A stretch of 64,000 bases of DNA from Thalassospira sp. MCCC 1A01428 (lineage in GTDB: Bacteria; Pseudomonadota; Alphaproteobacteria; Rhodospirillales; Thalassospiraceae), in contig NZ_JFJZ01000024.1 in assembly GCF_002115825.1 (NCBI RefSeq), positions 1 to 64,000 on the forward strand, given 5' to 3'. The notes beneath the pieces were generated by a model. It did not search any database. It saw nothing but the letters and a program-made list of their open reading frames with translations, and was not told the DNA's origin. How positions within the stretch are numbered: the first letter of the stretch is position 1; every line of letters begins with the position of its first letter. Position numbers and translations under genes: made by a program. Below, in pieces: positions 36,586 through 45,495 of this stretch.

Positions 36586-37605
36586 TTAGCGGACTGGCCA
36601 AGCATACTGCAGACCACCGTTGGTCCATAACGCATTGATTCCGCGCTCTAGACCAAGTTTGTCGGTAACATTAACTTTAAAACTCTCGCCGTAGTTGCCG
36701 ACTTGTTTGATGATGCGATAGGCCCATTCTTCGTCTAGCCCTAAAGCTTCTCCCATGCCAGGCGACACACCCAGCAAACGCTGGATGGCGGGGCTTTCGC
36801 TTTTTTTCATTTCATCAACATTTTCACTGGTAACGCCATATTCTTCCGCTTCCAGCATGGCAAACATAGCCCAGCGCGCAACATCAGCCCATTGATCATC
36901 ACCTTGCGCTACCGACGGTCCCAAGGGTTCTTTGGAGATGATTTCCGGCAGAATCACATAGTCATCCGGGTTCGGAGCCATGGTCTGACGAACAGATGCG
37001 AGACCCGAAGCATCGGTGGTGTAAACATCGCAACGACCAGCAAAGAAAGCGGCAGTGGTTTCGTTGATGTTTTCGATGACGACAGGCTGGAAGCTCATGC
37101 CTTTGGCGCGGAAGTAATCCGCCATGTTTAGTTCTGTCGTGGTGCCCGGCTCTACGCAGATGGTCGCGCCATCAAGTTCGCTTACGTTTTTTACACCTAG
37201 TGCTTTTGGGACCATAAAACCTTGTCCGTCGTAGTAGTTGATACCGACAAAGGTCAGGCCTAGCTTTGCATCGCGGGTCAGGGTTGCTGTGGTGTTGCGT
37301 GACAGAATATCAATTTCGCCAGATTGCAAAGCAGTAAAACGCTGGGCAGCAGTCATCGGCGTATATTGTACTTTATTTGCATCACCGAGCACTGCCGCAG
37401 AAATTGCGCGGCAGACGTCAACATCAATGCCTTCCCATTTGCCTTCTGCATTTGCAGCCGAGAAACCCGGCACCCCAGTGTTTACCCCACACTGAACGAA
37501 ACCTTTGGCCTTGATGCCATCAAGCACCGCGCCTGCATGGGCGTTGTTTGCGGCGATGGCAGCAACAGACATTGCGCCAGCGGCCAGGATCGTTTTCATT
37601 TTCAT
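36586..37605 (-). CDS. aapJ: General L-amino acid ABC transporter substrate-binding protein AapJ
   Basis: This 339-aa periplasmic receptor has a signal peptide (about residues 1-24, NNAHA), the Bac-solute-binding pattern FVQCGVNTGVPGFSAANAEGKWEGIDVDVCRAISAAVLG and FTALQSGEIDILSRNTTATLTRD, and the C-terminal AapJ feature YGESFKVNVTDKLGLERGINALW. GAGGGAG lies 7 nt before the ATG. It delivers L-amino acids to AapQMP. It heads the operon with a likely promoter near 37717-37746. Confidence 0.95.
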   Translation of the reverse strand: MKMKTILAAGAMSVAAIAANNAHAGAVLDGIKAKGFVQCGVNTGVPGFSAANAEGKWEGIDVDVCRAISAAVLGDANKVQYTPMTAAQRFTALQSGEIDILSRNTTATLTRDAKLGLTFVGINYYDGQGFMVPKALGVKNVSELDGATICVEPGTTTELNMADYFRAKGMSFQPVVIENINETTAAFFAGRCDVYTTDASGLASVRQTMAPNPDDYVILPEIISKEPLGPSVAQGDDQWADVARWAMFAMLEAEEYGVTSENVDEMKKSESPAIQRLLGVSPGMGEALGLDEEWAYRIIKQVGNYGESFKVNVTDKLGLERGINALWTNGGLQYAWPVR

Positions 37606-37716
37606 TTATTAGCTCCCTCATTAGCAAAGCATTCTTAATGGCTTTGGTAACTTCTATGCCACCCCAGACATGCCAAAACAGCATATCTGTTCTGTCCTTT
37701 TGTTGAGGACAGCCAA

Positions 37717-37746
37717 ATTAAGGAATTTTAGGGCCGTATGTGTCAA
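37717..37746 (-). promoter_or_regulatory. Candidate sigma-70 promoter for aapJ
   Basis: On the reverse strand TTGACA (37741-37746) is followed after 18 bp by CTTAAT (37717-37722), about 110 bp before the aapJ start. The -35 box is perfect and the -10 box is weak. Confidence 0.35.
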
Positions 37747-38074
37747 GTATGAAAAATATTTTCGCTTCAAAATGAAGGGCAATTTTCGGCATGAAAATGG
37801 AACGTTTGGGTAATCTTATTAGCTTTGAAAATCGCAAATCTGATGCAAACGTATAGAAAACTCTTTTATATCAACAGATTGTATTCCTGCCTTTTTGGAC
37901 AGGTTGCCGTGCCATTTTCGCGCCATTTTTTTTCTGATCATGTATTTGTGTGTAAAAAAATGGCAAAAAATCGTTCTGATTAAAAAATAACCGACATTGC
38001 AATGCGGAATCGGAGCATTTGTTACCCGCTTGCATAATTGCTCTGGCGGGAGCGCTGATCACAAGGATTTAGCA

Positions 38075-38111
38075 AAAAATATGCCCCGGATTCCTGTCGG
38101 AATACCGGGGC
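38075..38111 (-). terminator. Terminator after acetoacetyl-CoA synthetase
   Basis: GCCCCGG-ATTCC pairs with GGAAT-A-CCGGGGC around TGTC. On the reverse strand the stem is followed by ATATTTTTTGC. It lies 30 bp beyond the gene. Confidence 0.8.
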
Positions 38112-38140
38112 GAAAGACTGGTTTTGTTGCGTTGCAAGAA

Positions 38141-40093
38141 TTAGTTTTTCAAGATATCCAGATCGGCATAAAGATCCAGTGCCTCGGGATTGGCAAGTGC
38201 CTCCTGATTCTTTACCTTGCGTCCATGAACGATATCCCGCACTGCAAGTTCAGTAATTTTTCCCGATTTTGTTCGGGGGATATCATCGACGGCTACGATT
38301 TTGGCTGGCACATGGCGCGGTGTGCAGTTGCTCCGGATTTGCTTGCGAATGCGATCAGACAAGGTATCGTCAAGCACTACTCCTGGTTTAAGAACAACAA
38401 ACAGGACCACGCGCACGTCGTTATCCCATTCCTGGCCAATAACGATTGATTCCTGAATTTCCGGTAATAGCTCTACCTGGCGATAGATTTCGGCGGTGCC
38501 AATACGCACACCGCCCGGATTAAGGGTTGCGTCAGACCGACCATAAATGATCATGCCGCCGGTATCATCAAGTTCGACATAATCGCCGTGGCACCAGATA
38601 TTGGGGAAACGGTCAAAATAGGCGTCGTGATATCGCTGGCCATCGGGGTCATTCCAGAAACCAACCGGCATGGATGGAAAGGGTGCGGTACAAACAAGCT
38701 CGCCTTTTTCGTTTAAAACAGGCTTGGCATTGTCATCATACACATTAACAGCAACGCCCAGGGCGCGGGTTTGAATAACACCGCGACGCACGGGTAACAC
38801 CGGGCAGGCTAAAACAAAACAGCCAAGGATATCTGTGCCACCGGAAATGGATGCCAGATGAATGTCCTGTTTGATGTTGTTGTAAACATAGTCAAAGCTT
38901 TCGGGGGCCAGGGGCGACCCCGTTGAGGTCATGGCGCGAACAGTTGACAGGTCGTGGGTCTGTGCCGGTTTAAGTTCGGCTTTTGCCAATGCATCAATAT
39001 ATTTGGCTGATGTGCCAAACAGGGTCATGCGTTCCGCATCGGCATAATCAAACAGAATGTTACCGCTGGGATAAAACGGCGATCCGTCATACAAAAGCAG
39101 GGTGGCTTCGGCGGCAAGCCCGCCCATCAGCCAGTTCCACATCATCCAGCCGCAAGTGGTGAAATAAAATACTCGGTCGCCAGGCACCACGTCACAATGC
39201 ATCAGATGTTCAGATACCTGCTTGAGAAGTGTGCCGCCAGTACCATGAACAATGCATTTTGGCTTGCCTGTTGTTCCTGACGAAAACATTACATAAAGCG
39301 GGTGGTTGAATTCTACTTGCTCGAATTCGATTTTTTCGGCGTCGTAACGTCCGGTAAATTCTGCATAGGAAATTGCATTGCGAATGCCTGTGGTGTTTTC
39401 ACCATCAAAGGCATAGGTCACAATAACCACTGCTTCCAGGCTTGGGATGCGATCGACAACATCCTTCACCTTTTCGCGAATATCGTGGCTTTTACCATTA
39501 TAATAATAGCCATCGACCGTAATCATGACTTTGGGTTCGATTTGCCCGAACCGGTCTTCAACGCCCTGAACGCCAAAATCGGGCGAGGCGGAAGACCACG
39601 TTGCCCCGATTGCGGCGGTTGCAAGCATGGCAATGACCGTTTCGCACATATTGGGCATATAGCCACAAACCCGGTCACCTTTCTTGATACCCTGCGCGCG
39701 CAAGGCTTGCGAGAAACGAGAGACGGCAATGTTAAGATCACACCATGACAGACGGGTTTTCACTTTGTCCTCACCCCAGAAAACCAGGGCATCGGTTTGA
39801 TCATCGCGTCGCAGCAGGTTTTGAGCAAAGTTCAGCCTGGCATCGGGGAAAAAGGCCGCACCTGGCATTTTATTCGGATTTTCCAGAACGACATCGCCCC
39901 AGCTTTGTGCTTTCAAGCCAGCATATTCAATCAGCTCGGGCCAGAATTTTTCCATCTCGCGGACAGACCAGTCATACAGCTCGACGAAATTTTCCAACTG
40001 CACATCGTTGCGCCCGTTGATCCATTCGCGAAAGCGCGTGACGTTGGCGTTTTTAATGCGCTCCGGGCCGGGTTGCCAAAGAATGTCCGTCAT
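38141..40093 (-). CDS. Acetoacetate--CoA ligase
   Basis: This 650-aa adenylate-forming enzyme has the AMP-binding P-loop (YVMFSSGTTGKPKCIVHG), FTTCGWMMWNWLMGGLA, GGTDILGCF, the hinge YGRSDATLNPGGVRIGTAEIYRQV and the catalytic Lys in PRTKSGKITELAVRDI. The N-terminal ACAS region (WINGRNDVQLENFVELYDWSVREMEKFW) is specific to acetoacetyl-CoA synthetases. It activates acetoacetate with ATP and CoA, linking ketone bodies or polyhydroxybutyrate breakdown to acetyl-CoA. AGAGG supports the ATG at 40093. Confidence 0.93.
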   Translation of the reverse strand: MTDILWQPGPERIKNANVTRFREWINGRNDVQLENFVELYDWSVREMEKFWPELIEYAGLKAQSWGDVVLENPNKMPGAAFFPDARLNFAQNLLRRDDQTDALVFWGEDKVKTRLSWCDLNIAVSRFSQALRAQGIKKGDRVCGYMPNMCETVIAMLATAAIGATWSSASPDFGVQGVEDRFGQIEPKVMITVDGYYYNGKSHDIREKVKDVVDRIPSLEAVVIVTYAFDGENTTGIRNAISYAEFTGRYDAEKIEFEQVEFNHPLYVMFSSGTTGKPKCIVHGTGGTLLKQVSEHLMHCDVVPGDRVFYFTTCGWMMWNWLMGGLAAEATLLLYDGSPFYPSGNILFDYADAERMTLFGTSAKYIDALAKAELKPAQTHDLSTVRAMTSTGSPLAPESFDYVYNNIKQDIHLASISGGTDILGCFVLACPVLPVRRGVIQTRALGVAVNVYDDNAKPVLNEKGELVCTAPFPSMPVGFWNDPDGQRYHDAYFDRFPNIWCHGDYVELDDTGGMIIYGRSDATLNPGGVRIGTAEIYRQVELLPEIQESIVIGQEWDNDVRVVLFVVLKPGVVLDDTLSDRIRKQIRSNCTPRHVPAKIVAVDDIPRTKSGKITELAVRDIVHGRKVKNQEALANPEALDLYADLDILKN

Positions 40094-40525
40094 CGTCGAT
40101 ACCTCTGTTTCCTGCGTCAGCATTATTATGAATTAAGGGGATGCCAAGGTTTGAGAATACGGTTGGTAATTCGGTATCACCCTACCGCTTTTTACGTCGA
40201 AATATGTTGCACGGCAAGAAAACTGGCGTTGCAATGCCGTTGTTTATCGAATCAGCATTACATATATCTAATGTGATTTTTCAGGTTATGCAAATAAGGC
40301 GATGAAAAATATAATATATGTAGCTATTTTTGCATGGCTAGGGTGCGAGATGCATTACTGTCTCGGTGGCATGGATGTTACAACCGGCACATTGGTGTGG
40401 CGCAGCATCCATTTGGGCTGGTATCGGCGATAAATTCCCGACAAAAAGTTTTCCGATGTATCGCTTGCAAGCCCGGCGAAGGGCAGTAATCTGTTGCCCG
40501 TAAAATACATTTCGGAGAACAGGAA
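40094..40525. other. Divergent intergenic region, acetoacetyl-CoA synthetase and moaB
   Basis: No gene, strong terminator or recognised riboswitch was seen in this 432-bp gap. AT-rich patches (40250-40330) suit promoters. A short GGGCA...TGCCC hairpin lies just before moaB. Confidence 0.4.
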
Positions 40526-41059
40526 ATGCCCGGAAAGATTGATACTTCCCTGCCGTTCAAGGCGGTAAATATCGCCATATTAACGGTTAGCGATACGCGC
40601 AATATGGAGACGGATACATCCGGTGATATCCTGGTGCGCCGGGCAGAAAGTGCCGGTCACACAATTGTTGAGCGCAAAATTTTACCCGACGAATTTGACC
40701 AGCTGGTGGCGCAGTTCCGTGAGTGGTGCAATGAGCCGAATATTGACGTTATCATTTCAACCGGGGGCACCGGTGTTACAGGGCGCGACGTAACAACAGA
40801 GGCCCATCTTGCTGTTTATGAAAAGGAAATTACCGGGTTTGGGGAGCTGTTTCGTTGGCTTTCCTATGCAAAAATCGGCACATCAACCGTTCAGTCGCGG
40901 GCCGTGGCCGGGGTTTCTGCCGGGACATATATGTTTGCGTTGCCGGGGTCGAATGGGGCCTGTAAGGATGCTTGGGACGATATTCTGGTCTATCAGCTTG
41001 ATTTTCGCCATCGGCCCTGCAATTTCGTTGAACTGATGCCTCGCTTACTGGAAAAATAA
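40526..41059 (+). CDS. moaB: Molybdenum cofactor biosynthesis protein B
   Basis: This 177-aa protein has the MoCF fold: NIAILTVSDTRNMETDTSGDILVRRAESAGH, the molybdopterin-binding STGGTGVTGRDVTTEA, and FRWLSYAKIGTSTVQSRAVAGVSAGTYMFALPGSNGACKDAW. MoaB/Mog proteins adenylylate molybdopterin before metal insertion. The length matches MoaB. GGAG precedes the ATG. It stands alone, with no other molybdenum cofactor genes in view. Confidence 0.93.
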   Translation: MPGKIDTSLPFKAVNIAILTVSDTRNMETDTSGDILVRRAESAGHTIVERKILPDEFDQLVAQFREWCNEPNIDVIISTGGTGVTGRDVTTEAHLAVYEKEITGFGELFRWLSYAKIGTSTVQSRAVAGVSAGTYMFALPGSNGACKDAWDDILVYQLDFRHRPCNFVELMPRLLEK

Positions 41060-41273
41060 TGGTTAGGGTCCCGGTTTTCAGGTAATTAAATCGAGAATGA
41101 TGCTTGCAAATGCACCATTTTCAGCGAGCTGCACTCGCAGCGTAATGGTTTGGCTGGATTGCATTGCATAGTCATGTTGTGTCGCGATTGGCTCAGGCTT
41201 TATCGAATGCAGTCTTACGATTGGTTATGCTCAGAAAGGCCTAAATACCCAGTGAATATGTTACGGATATCTC

Positions 41274-42044
41274 ATGGAAATCATTAGCGACCCGTTTTTT
41301 TATTTGGTGTCGATCCCGGCGGTGTTAATCGCTGGCGTTTCAAAAAGCGGGTTTGGTGGCGGTTTGGGAATTATTTCCGTACCGTTAATTGCTCTGGCTG
41401 TTTCACCACAGGATGCTGCGGCAATCATGCTGCCGATATTGTGCCTGATGGATCTGGCCAATGTTTGGGCATATCGTAAAAACTGGGATCGGCGGAATAT
41501 GCTGATTTTGGTGCCTGCGGCGTTGATCGGTATATTGGTTGGCGCCTTGTCGTTTAACTATCTAAGCGAGGCGGCCGTTAAAATGCTGATCGCGGTGATT
41601 GCGATCGGTTTTACGATGGATCGCTGGTTGCGGCGCAAGTCAGCGGTTGATCAGCCAACATCAGCGAAATGGCTGCCGGGAACGTTCTGGGGCACCATTT
41701 CCGGTTTCACCAGTTTTGTTGCTCATGCGGGCGGGCCGCCAATATCTGTTTTTCTATTGCCACAACGGCTTGATAAAACGGTTTTCGTTGGTACCACCGT
41801 AATGTTTTTCATTGTGGTCAATTACGTCAAGCTGGTTCCATACTGGTTGTTGGGCCAGTTTAACGGATCAAACCTTGAAACCGCAGTGGTCTTGGCCCCG
41901 GTTGCGATTTTGGGAACATGGATTGGCCTTTGGGCGCACGACAAAATTAACGAACAGCTTTTTTATCGGGTTTGTTATGCGCTGCTTTTTATGACGGGCC
42001 TTAAGCTGCTGTGGGATGGCCTTACACATTACGGTTTTTTGTAA
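41274..42044 (+). CDS. TauE/SafE family sulfite/anion permease
   Basis: This 256-aa protein has eight predicted helices in two related halves, each opening with a glycine-rich motif: GVSKSGFGGGLGIISVPLIAL in the first and GFTSFVAHAGGPPISVFLLPQ in the second. This is the TauE/SafE pattern. Family members export or import sulfite, sulfoacetate or other organic anions. It is monocistronic, with a strong terminator downstream. The substrate is unknown. Confidence 0.9.
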   Translation: MEIISDPFFYLVSIPAVLIAGVSKSGFGGGLGIISVPLIALAVSPQDAAAIMLPILCLMDLANVWAYRKNWDRRNMLILVPAALIGILVGALSFNYLSEAAVKMLIAVIAIGFTMDRWLRRKSAVDQPTSAKWLPGTFWGTISGFTSFVAHAGGPPISVFLLPQRLDKTVFVGTTVMFFIVVNYVKLVPYWLLGQFNGSNLETAVVLAPVAILGTWIGLWAHDKINEQLFYRVCYALLFMTGLKLLWDGLTHYGFL

Positions 42045-42082
42045 AACCGGGACTGTTGTTTCATTTTGTGATCGGATCGTGC

Positions 42083-42118
42083 GGGGCAGGATGATGTGTA
42101 TTTCATCCTGCCCCTTTT
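42083..42118 (+). terminator. Rho-independent terminator after the TauE/SafE gene
   Basis: GGGGCAGGATGA pairs with TCATCCTGCCCC around TGTGTATT, followed by TTTT. The stem is perfect and lies 39 bp after the stop codon. Confidence 0.88.
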
Positions 42119-42130
42119 GGTATGGGCAGG

Positions 42131-42146
42131 GGCGGGGAGCCCCGCC
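42131..42146. repeat. GC-rich palindrome
   Basis: GGCGGGGAGCCCCGCC is self-complementary in its outer 7 bp arms with a 2-nt centre and lies 13 bp after the terminator. It has no T tract. It may be a second hairpin or a fragment of a dispersed palindromic element. Confidence 0.5.
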
Positions 42147-42673
42147 TGTCGTGACAAAATTTCATAAATTTTCTATCTGGCCGATAAAATAGAATAATAC
42201 CTCGTCGGGGCGTCCTTGTGCCAAGAGGCCGTGCGGCAATTTATGCTGATTGTTGCATTTTCAGCGGTTGTATAGGGCAATTTGGCAGGGAATTCTAAAA
42301 ATATGAAAAATACGGCATGAAATTCTATTTTGGACGGAAAAATGCCGCGACGACTCTGTTAACAACACTATCTTGAGTGTTAAAATTAGGTTGGGTGAAA
42401 AATTAAAATGTAGATGTATATCTATATGTAAGATCCTATTTCTATTCACTTAAGTATAGTGTTGATGAATAATTGGTATTACGTATTTTTGGTGTTTCAT
42501 TTGTGACGTTTAGGAAAAAGTTCTTTCGATATTTGAAACAACTGTATAAGTCATTGAAAAATATAGAAATAATATTACCGTTTTAATTTGTATGACAAAA
42601 ATATTGCGTGTGCGAACAGGTTTGGCAGCCCAGCATTCTCTCATCAGGAACTTCAATAAAAATGGGGGATAAC

Positions 42674-43765
42674 ATGCCTGAGCGAATTTTGAATGCGGCT
42701 ACAAAAATGTCAGAACTGACAACAGCCAAGGTCAACGAAATACAAAATGTTACCAAAGCGGCAAAAATTCTCGCCTTGAACGCGTTGATAGAAGCGTCGC
42801 GGGCCGGGGAGGCCGGACGTGGCTTTGCTGTGGTGGCAAATGAAGTAAACAGCATTTCACAACAGGTCACATCCATTGCCAATGAACTGCAAAACCTTTT
42901 TGCAACCGAGGCGCGTGACTTGCGGAGTACAGCGCAAATGGTCCGAGGGGCACGTCTCTCGGATCTGGCGCTTTATGTCATCGAACTTATTGACCGTAAT
43001 CTTTATGAACGTTCTTGCGATGTGCGCTGGTGGGCAACGGATAGTGCCGTTGTTGATGGCTGTGCAGACCCTGACGATGCCAAGGCAAGTGCCTGGGCAT
43101 CCAAACGGTTAGGCGTTATTCTTGATAGTTACACTGTTTATCTTGATTTGTGGGTGGCCGATAAAAATGGCAATGTGATTGCCAATGGCCGGCCTGACAA
43201 ATATCGGGTCAAGGGTTTGAATGTAAGCAATGAGTCGTGGTTTCGTCAGGCGATGGCGACTCATGACGGCACCGAATATTCTGTCGCTGATATTGAACGA
43301 AACCAGCATCTGGGTGGCAAGGCAACAGCAACGTATGCAACTGCCGTTCGGGCAGAAGGTGAAGCGGACGGGGAAATCATCGGCGCAATGGGTATTTTCT
43401 TTGATTGGGAGGTGCAGGCTGATTCCGTGGTAAATTCAATCAGCTTTGCCGAGGAAGAGGCCCCGCGAACCCGGGTCATGATTGTTGACCGCAATTACAA
43501 TGTTATAGCCGCGTCTGATGGTATGTCGAACCGTAACGAACGTTTTATGTTGCAGGTGGGCGAGAACGACAAGGATTCCTATTTGTTGGAAGATGGCAGT
43601 ATCGTTGCCTTTGCCCTGACGCCGGGTTACGAAACTTATGAGGGGCTGGGTTGGCGCGGGGTGATTGTGCAAAAGCCCCGCAACGATTTGCGATCTGTGC
43701 GGGGGCATGTGGCAAGTGCCCGGTCTAAAGTACGTCAGGGACAGCTTGAAACTGTCGCCGGATAG
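42674..43765 (+). CDS. Chemoreceptor-like protein: N-terminal signalling tip, C-terminal cache-like sensor
   Basis: This 363-aa protein begins with a very short methyl-accepting signalling segment (about residues 1-75), including the conserved hairpin tip ILALNALIEASRAGEAGRGFAVVANEV. A region resembling a cache sensor follows (about 100-345; WVADKNGNVIANG; NVSNESWFRQAM; GAMGIFFDW). This reverses the usual sensor-first order. No signal peptide, transmembrane helix or HAMP domain is visible, so it should be cytosolic. GGGGGATAAC favours the ATG at 42674 over one at 42662. The ligand is unknown. Confidence 0.78.
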   Translation: MPERILNAATKMSELTTAKVNEIQNVTKAAKILALNALIEASRAGEAGRGFAVVANEVNSISQQVTSIANELQNLFATEARDLRSTAQMVRGARLSDLALYVIELIDRNLYERSCDVRWWATDSAVVDGCADPDDAKASAWASKRLGVILDSYTVYLDLWVADKNGNVIANGRPDKYRVKGLNVSNESWFRQAMATHDGTEYSVADIERNQHLGGKATATYATAVRAEGEADGEIIGAMGIFFDWEVQADSVVNSISFAEEEAPRTRVMIVDRNYNVIAASDGMSNRNERFMLQVGENDKDSYLLEDGSIVAFALTPGYETYEGLGWRGVIVQKPRNDLRSVRGHVASARSKVRQGQLETVAG

Positions 43766-43793
43766 ACTGTTTTCGATAATGACTTGTTAATTT

Positions 43794-43830
43794 CAGGCAG
43801 GCGTTTTGCGTCTGCCTGTTATTGTTTGTG
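43794..43830 (+). terminator. Probable terminator after the chemoreceptor-like gene
   Basis: CAGGCAG (43794-43800) pairs with CTGCCTG (43812-43818), followed by TTATTGTTT. Confidence 0.65.
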
Positions 43831-43992
43831 GCCTTCAACATGCAGGAATAACCGGGGCGGTTTTGTGCTCTTTCTATTTTGCCGCAATCTCTGCTGTCAG
43901 GGGATGTCAGGATGCCAGTGCGTGTTTCATGGTGGTTTTCATTAAACGGCAGTAAGACCTTTGAATGGTTGATATACCGACAAGGAGCCTGC

Positions 43993-45153
43993 ATGGGGAC
44001 GTTGCTAAAAGATTTGTTTTCACCTGAACTTGTCGCGGCAATGGCAGACAATATTGCGTTGCATTACGAGCGATTTGACCGGGATCGTTTTGTTCATGTT
44101 GCTTGCCATGACATGGATAAGCTCGAACTTAAACAGCGTAGCAATCAGGTTCTTGATGCGTTGTCGGCCCATTTGCCACGTGAATTTAGCGACGCCGCAA
44201 CTATTATTGTCAATAGCCTGGCCCCGGCGCCGGACGGCAATATAAACGACATTACTGATCCGCAACAGCACCCTGCAGGCCCGGGCATTCGAGGATGGGG
44301 GATTATGCCAATGGCCGATTATATTGCCAGGCATGGTCAGAATAATGTCGAATTATCAATGGATAGTCTTTATCATTTAACCCAGCGCTTTACCGCAGAG
44401 TTTGCCATTCGCCCGTTTCTGATGAACCATACGGAACAAACGCTGGCAATTTTGGCAGGCTGGATTAATGACCCTAATGTGCATGTACGACGATTGATTT
44501 CAGAGGGGACACGGCCGCGCTTACCCTGGGGGATAAGACTGCCCGCATTTGTTCAGGATCCGTCGCCGATCGTTGGTTTTTTAACAACCTTGCGTGATGA
44601 TCGCGCAGAATATGTGCGCAGATCCGTGGCCAATAGCCTGAACGATATTTCGAAAGATCATCCTGATCGGGTCGCGTCTATTGCAAAAGAATGGCTTCAG
44701 GATGCACCTGAAACGCGCCAGCGTATTATTCGGCACGCGTGTCGCAGTCTGCTCAAACAAGGGCATGGGCCAACGCTGGCAGCATTGGGCTTTGGACCAG
44801 TCAATGTCACTGCATCAGACCTGGTAATGAAAAATTCGGTGGTGCAATTGGGGGGCTCGGTGGAATTTTCGCTGCAAATCAAAAATTGCGAAAATATCTC
44901 CCGCGATCTGATGATTGATTATGCAATTCACCACCGTAAGGCCAACGGTAGCCAGACGGCGAAAGTTTTTAAGTGGAAAAAGCTGCGCTTGAAAAAAGAC
45001 GAGCAAGTTGCATTAAGCCGTCGGCATCCGGTCCGGGCTATTACAACGCGAAAATACTATGCAGGTATGCAGCGCATTGAAATTATGGTGAATGGACATG
45101 TTGTTGCGCAGGGAGAATTCGACTTGCAAATTCAAGACATGACACAGGCATAG
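43993..45153 (+). CDS. AlkC-type DNA alkylation repair protein (HEAT repeats plus Ig-like domain)
   Basis: This 386-aa protein starts LLKDLFSPELVAAMADNIA, like AlkC glycosylases. It continues with HEAT-like repeats (EQTLAILAGWINDPNVHVRRLISEGTRPRLPW; EYVRRSVANSLNDISKDHPDRV) and ends in an all-beta Ig-like domain (about residues 275-386) known from AlkC. The family removes alkylated bases such as N3-methylcytosine and N3-methyladenine without base flipping. AAGGAG lies 6 nt before the ATG at 43993, which is preferred over a start 114 bp upstream. It is probably transcribed alone. Confidence 0.85.
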   Translation: MGTLLKDLFSPELVAAMADNIALHYERFDRDRFVHVACHDMDKLELKQRSNQVLDALSAHLPREFSDAATIIVNSLAPAPDGNINDITDPQQHPAGPGIRGWGIMPMADYIARHGQNNVELSMDSLYHLTQRFTAEFAIRPFLMNHTEQTLAILAGWINDPNVHVRRLISEGTRPRLPWGIRLPAFVQDPSPIVGFLTTLRDDRAEYVRRSVANSLNDISKDHPDRVASIAKEWLQDAPETRQRIIRHACRSLLKQGHGPTLAALGFGPVNVTASDLVMKNSVVQLGGSVEFSLQIKNCENISRDLMIDYAIHHRKANGSQTAKVFKWKKLRLKKDEQVALSRRHPVRAITTRKYYAGMQRIEIMVNGHVVAQGEFDLQIQDMTQA

Positions 45154-45495
45154 TCGGGACCGGGCCGGGGACGCATGGCCCTGCAGTTTCCTAAAGTGAA
45201 CGGTAGTATTGTGTGCCATATCAGTTGTCGTGACTGTAAGTTTCGATAGCTACCTGTCTTTGCCATGTATTTCTGCGAATGCTGGAATCGCGAACACCTG
45301 GTGTGCCTTTTGTGTGACCGGGCGTATAACCTGCGTTGGCAAAGTGCCCGAACGTGACAGTTTGATATCGGCAGGAAATAAGGTCATTTTGCATTGTATG
45401 AGTATGCAGGTGAAAAAAATCTGGCGCAATATAGGTAAAATTGCAACAATTCGATAACGTTTTGTCTTCGTTGTTCTTTTACCGGATGGATGGTC
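45154..45495. other. Intergenic region after the AlkC-type gene
   Basis: No convincing gene or terminator was seen in this 342-bp gap. An 82-codon frame at 45209-45457 lacks a ribosome site and recognisable features. The right end is AT-rich and probably contains the promoter for the next gene. Confidence 0.4.

Larger units (their letters stand above)
37606..38140. other. Intergenic region between aapJ and acetoacetyl-CoA synthetase
   Basis: No gene is supported in 535 bp. It contains a candidate aapJ promoter and, at its right end, the terminator of the synthetase gene. The middle (37740-38040) is markedly AT-rich. Confidence 0.5.
42045..42673. other. Long AT-rich intergenic region before the chemoreceptor-like gene
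   Basis: The first part holds the terminator (42083-42118) and a GC palindrome (42131-42146). From about 42290 to 42610 the sequence is visibly AT-rich compared with its surroundings, with no credible ORF on either strand. It may be a promoter region or a remnant of transferred DNA. Confidence 0.5.

Noticed and set aside
42045-42673. Cyclic-di-GMP (GEMM) riboswitch before the chemoreceptor-like gene
   Set aside because: The expected GEMM core motifs are absent; only a transcription terminator and AT-rich DNA are seen.
45209-45457. 82-codon forward frame after the AlkC-type gene
   Set aside because: It has no ribosome site, a Cys-rich random-looking composition and no recognisable domain.
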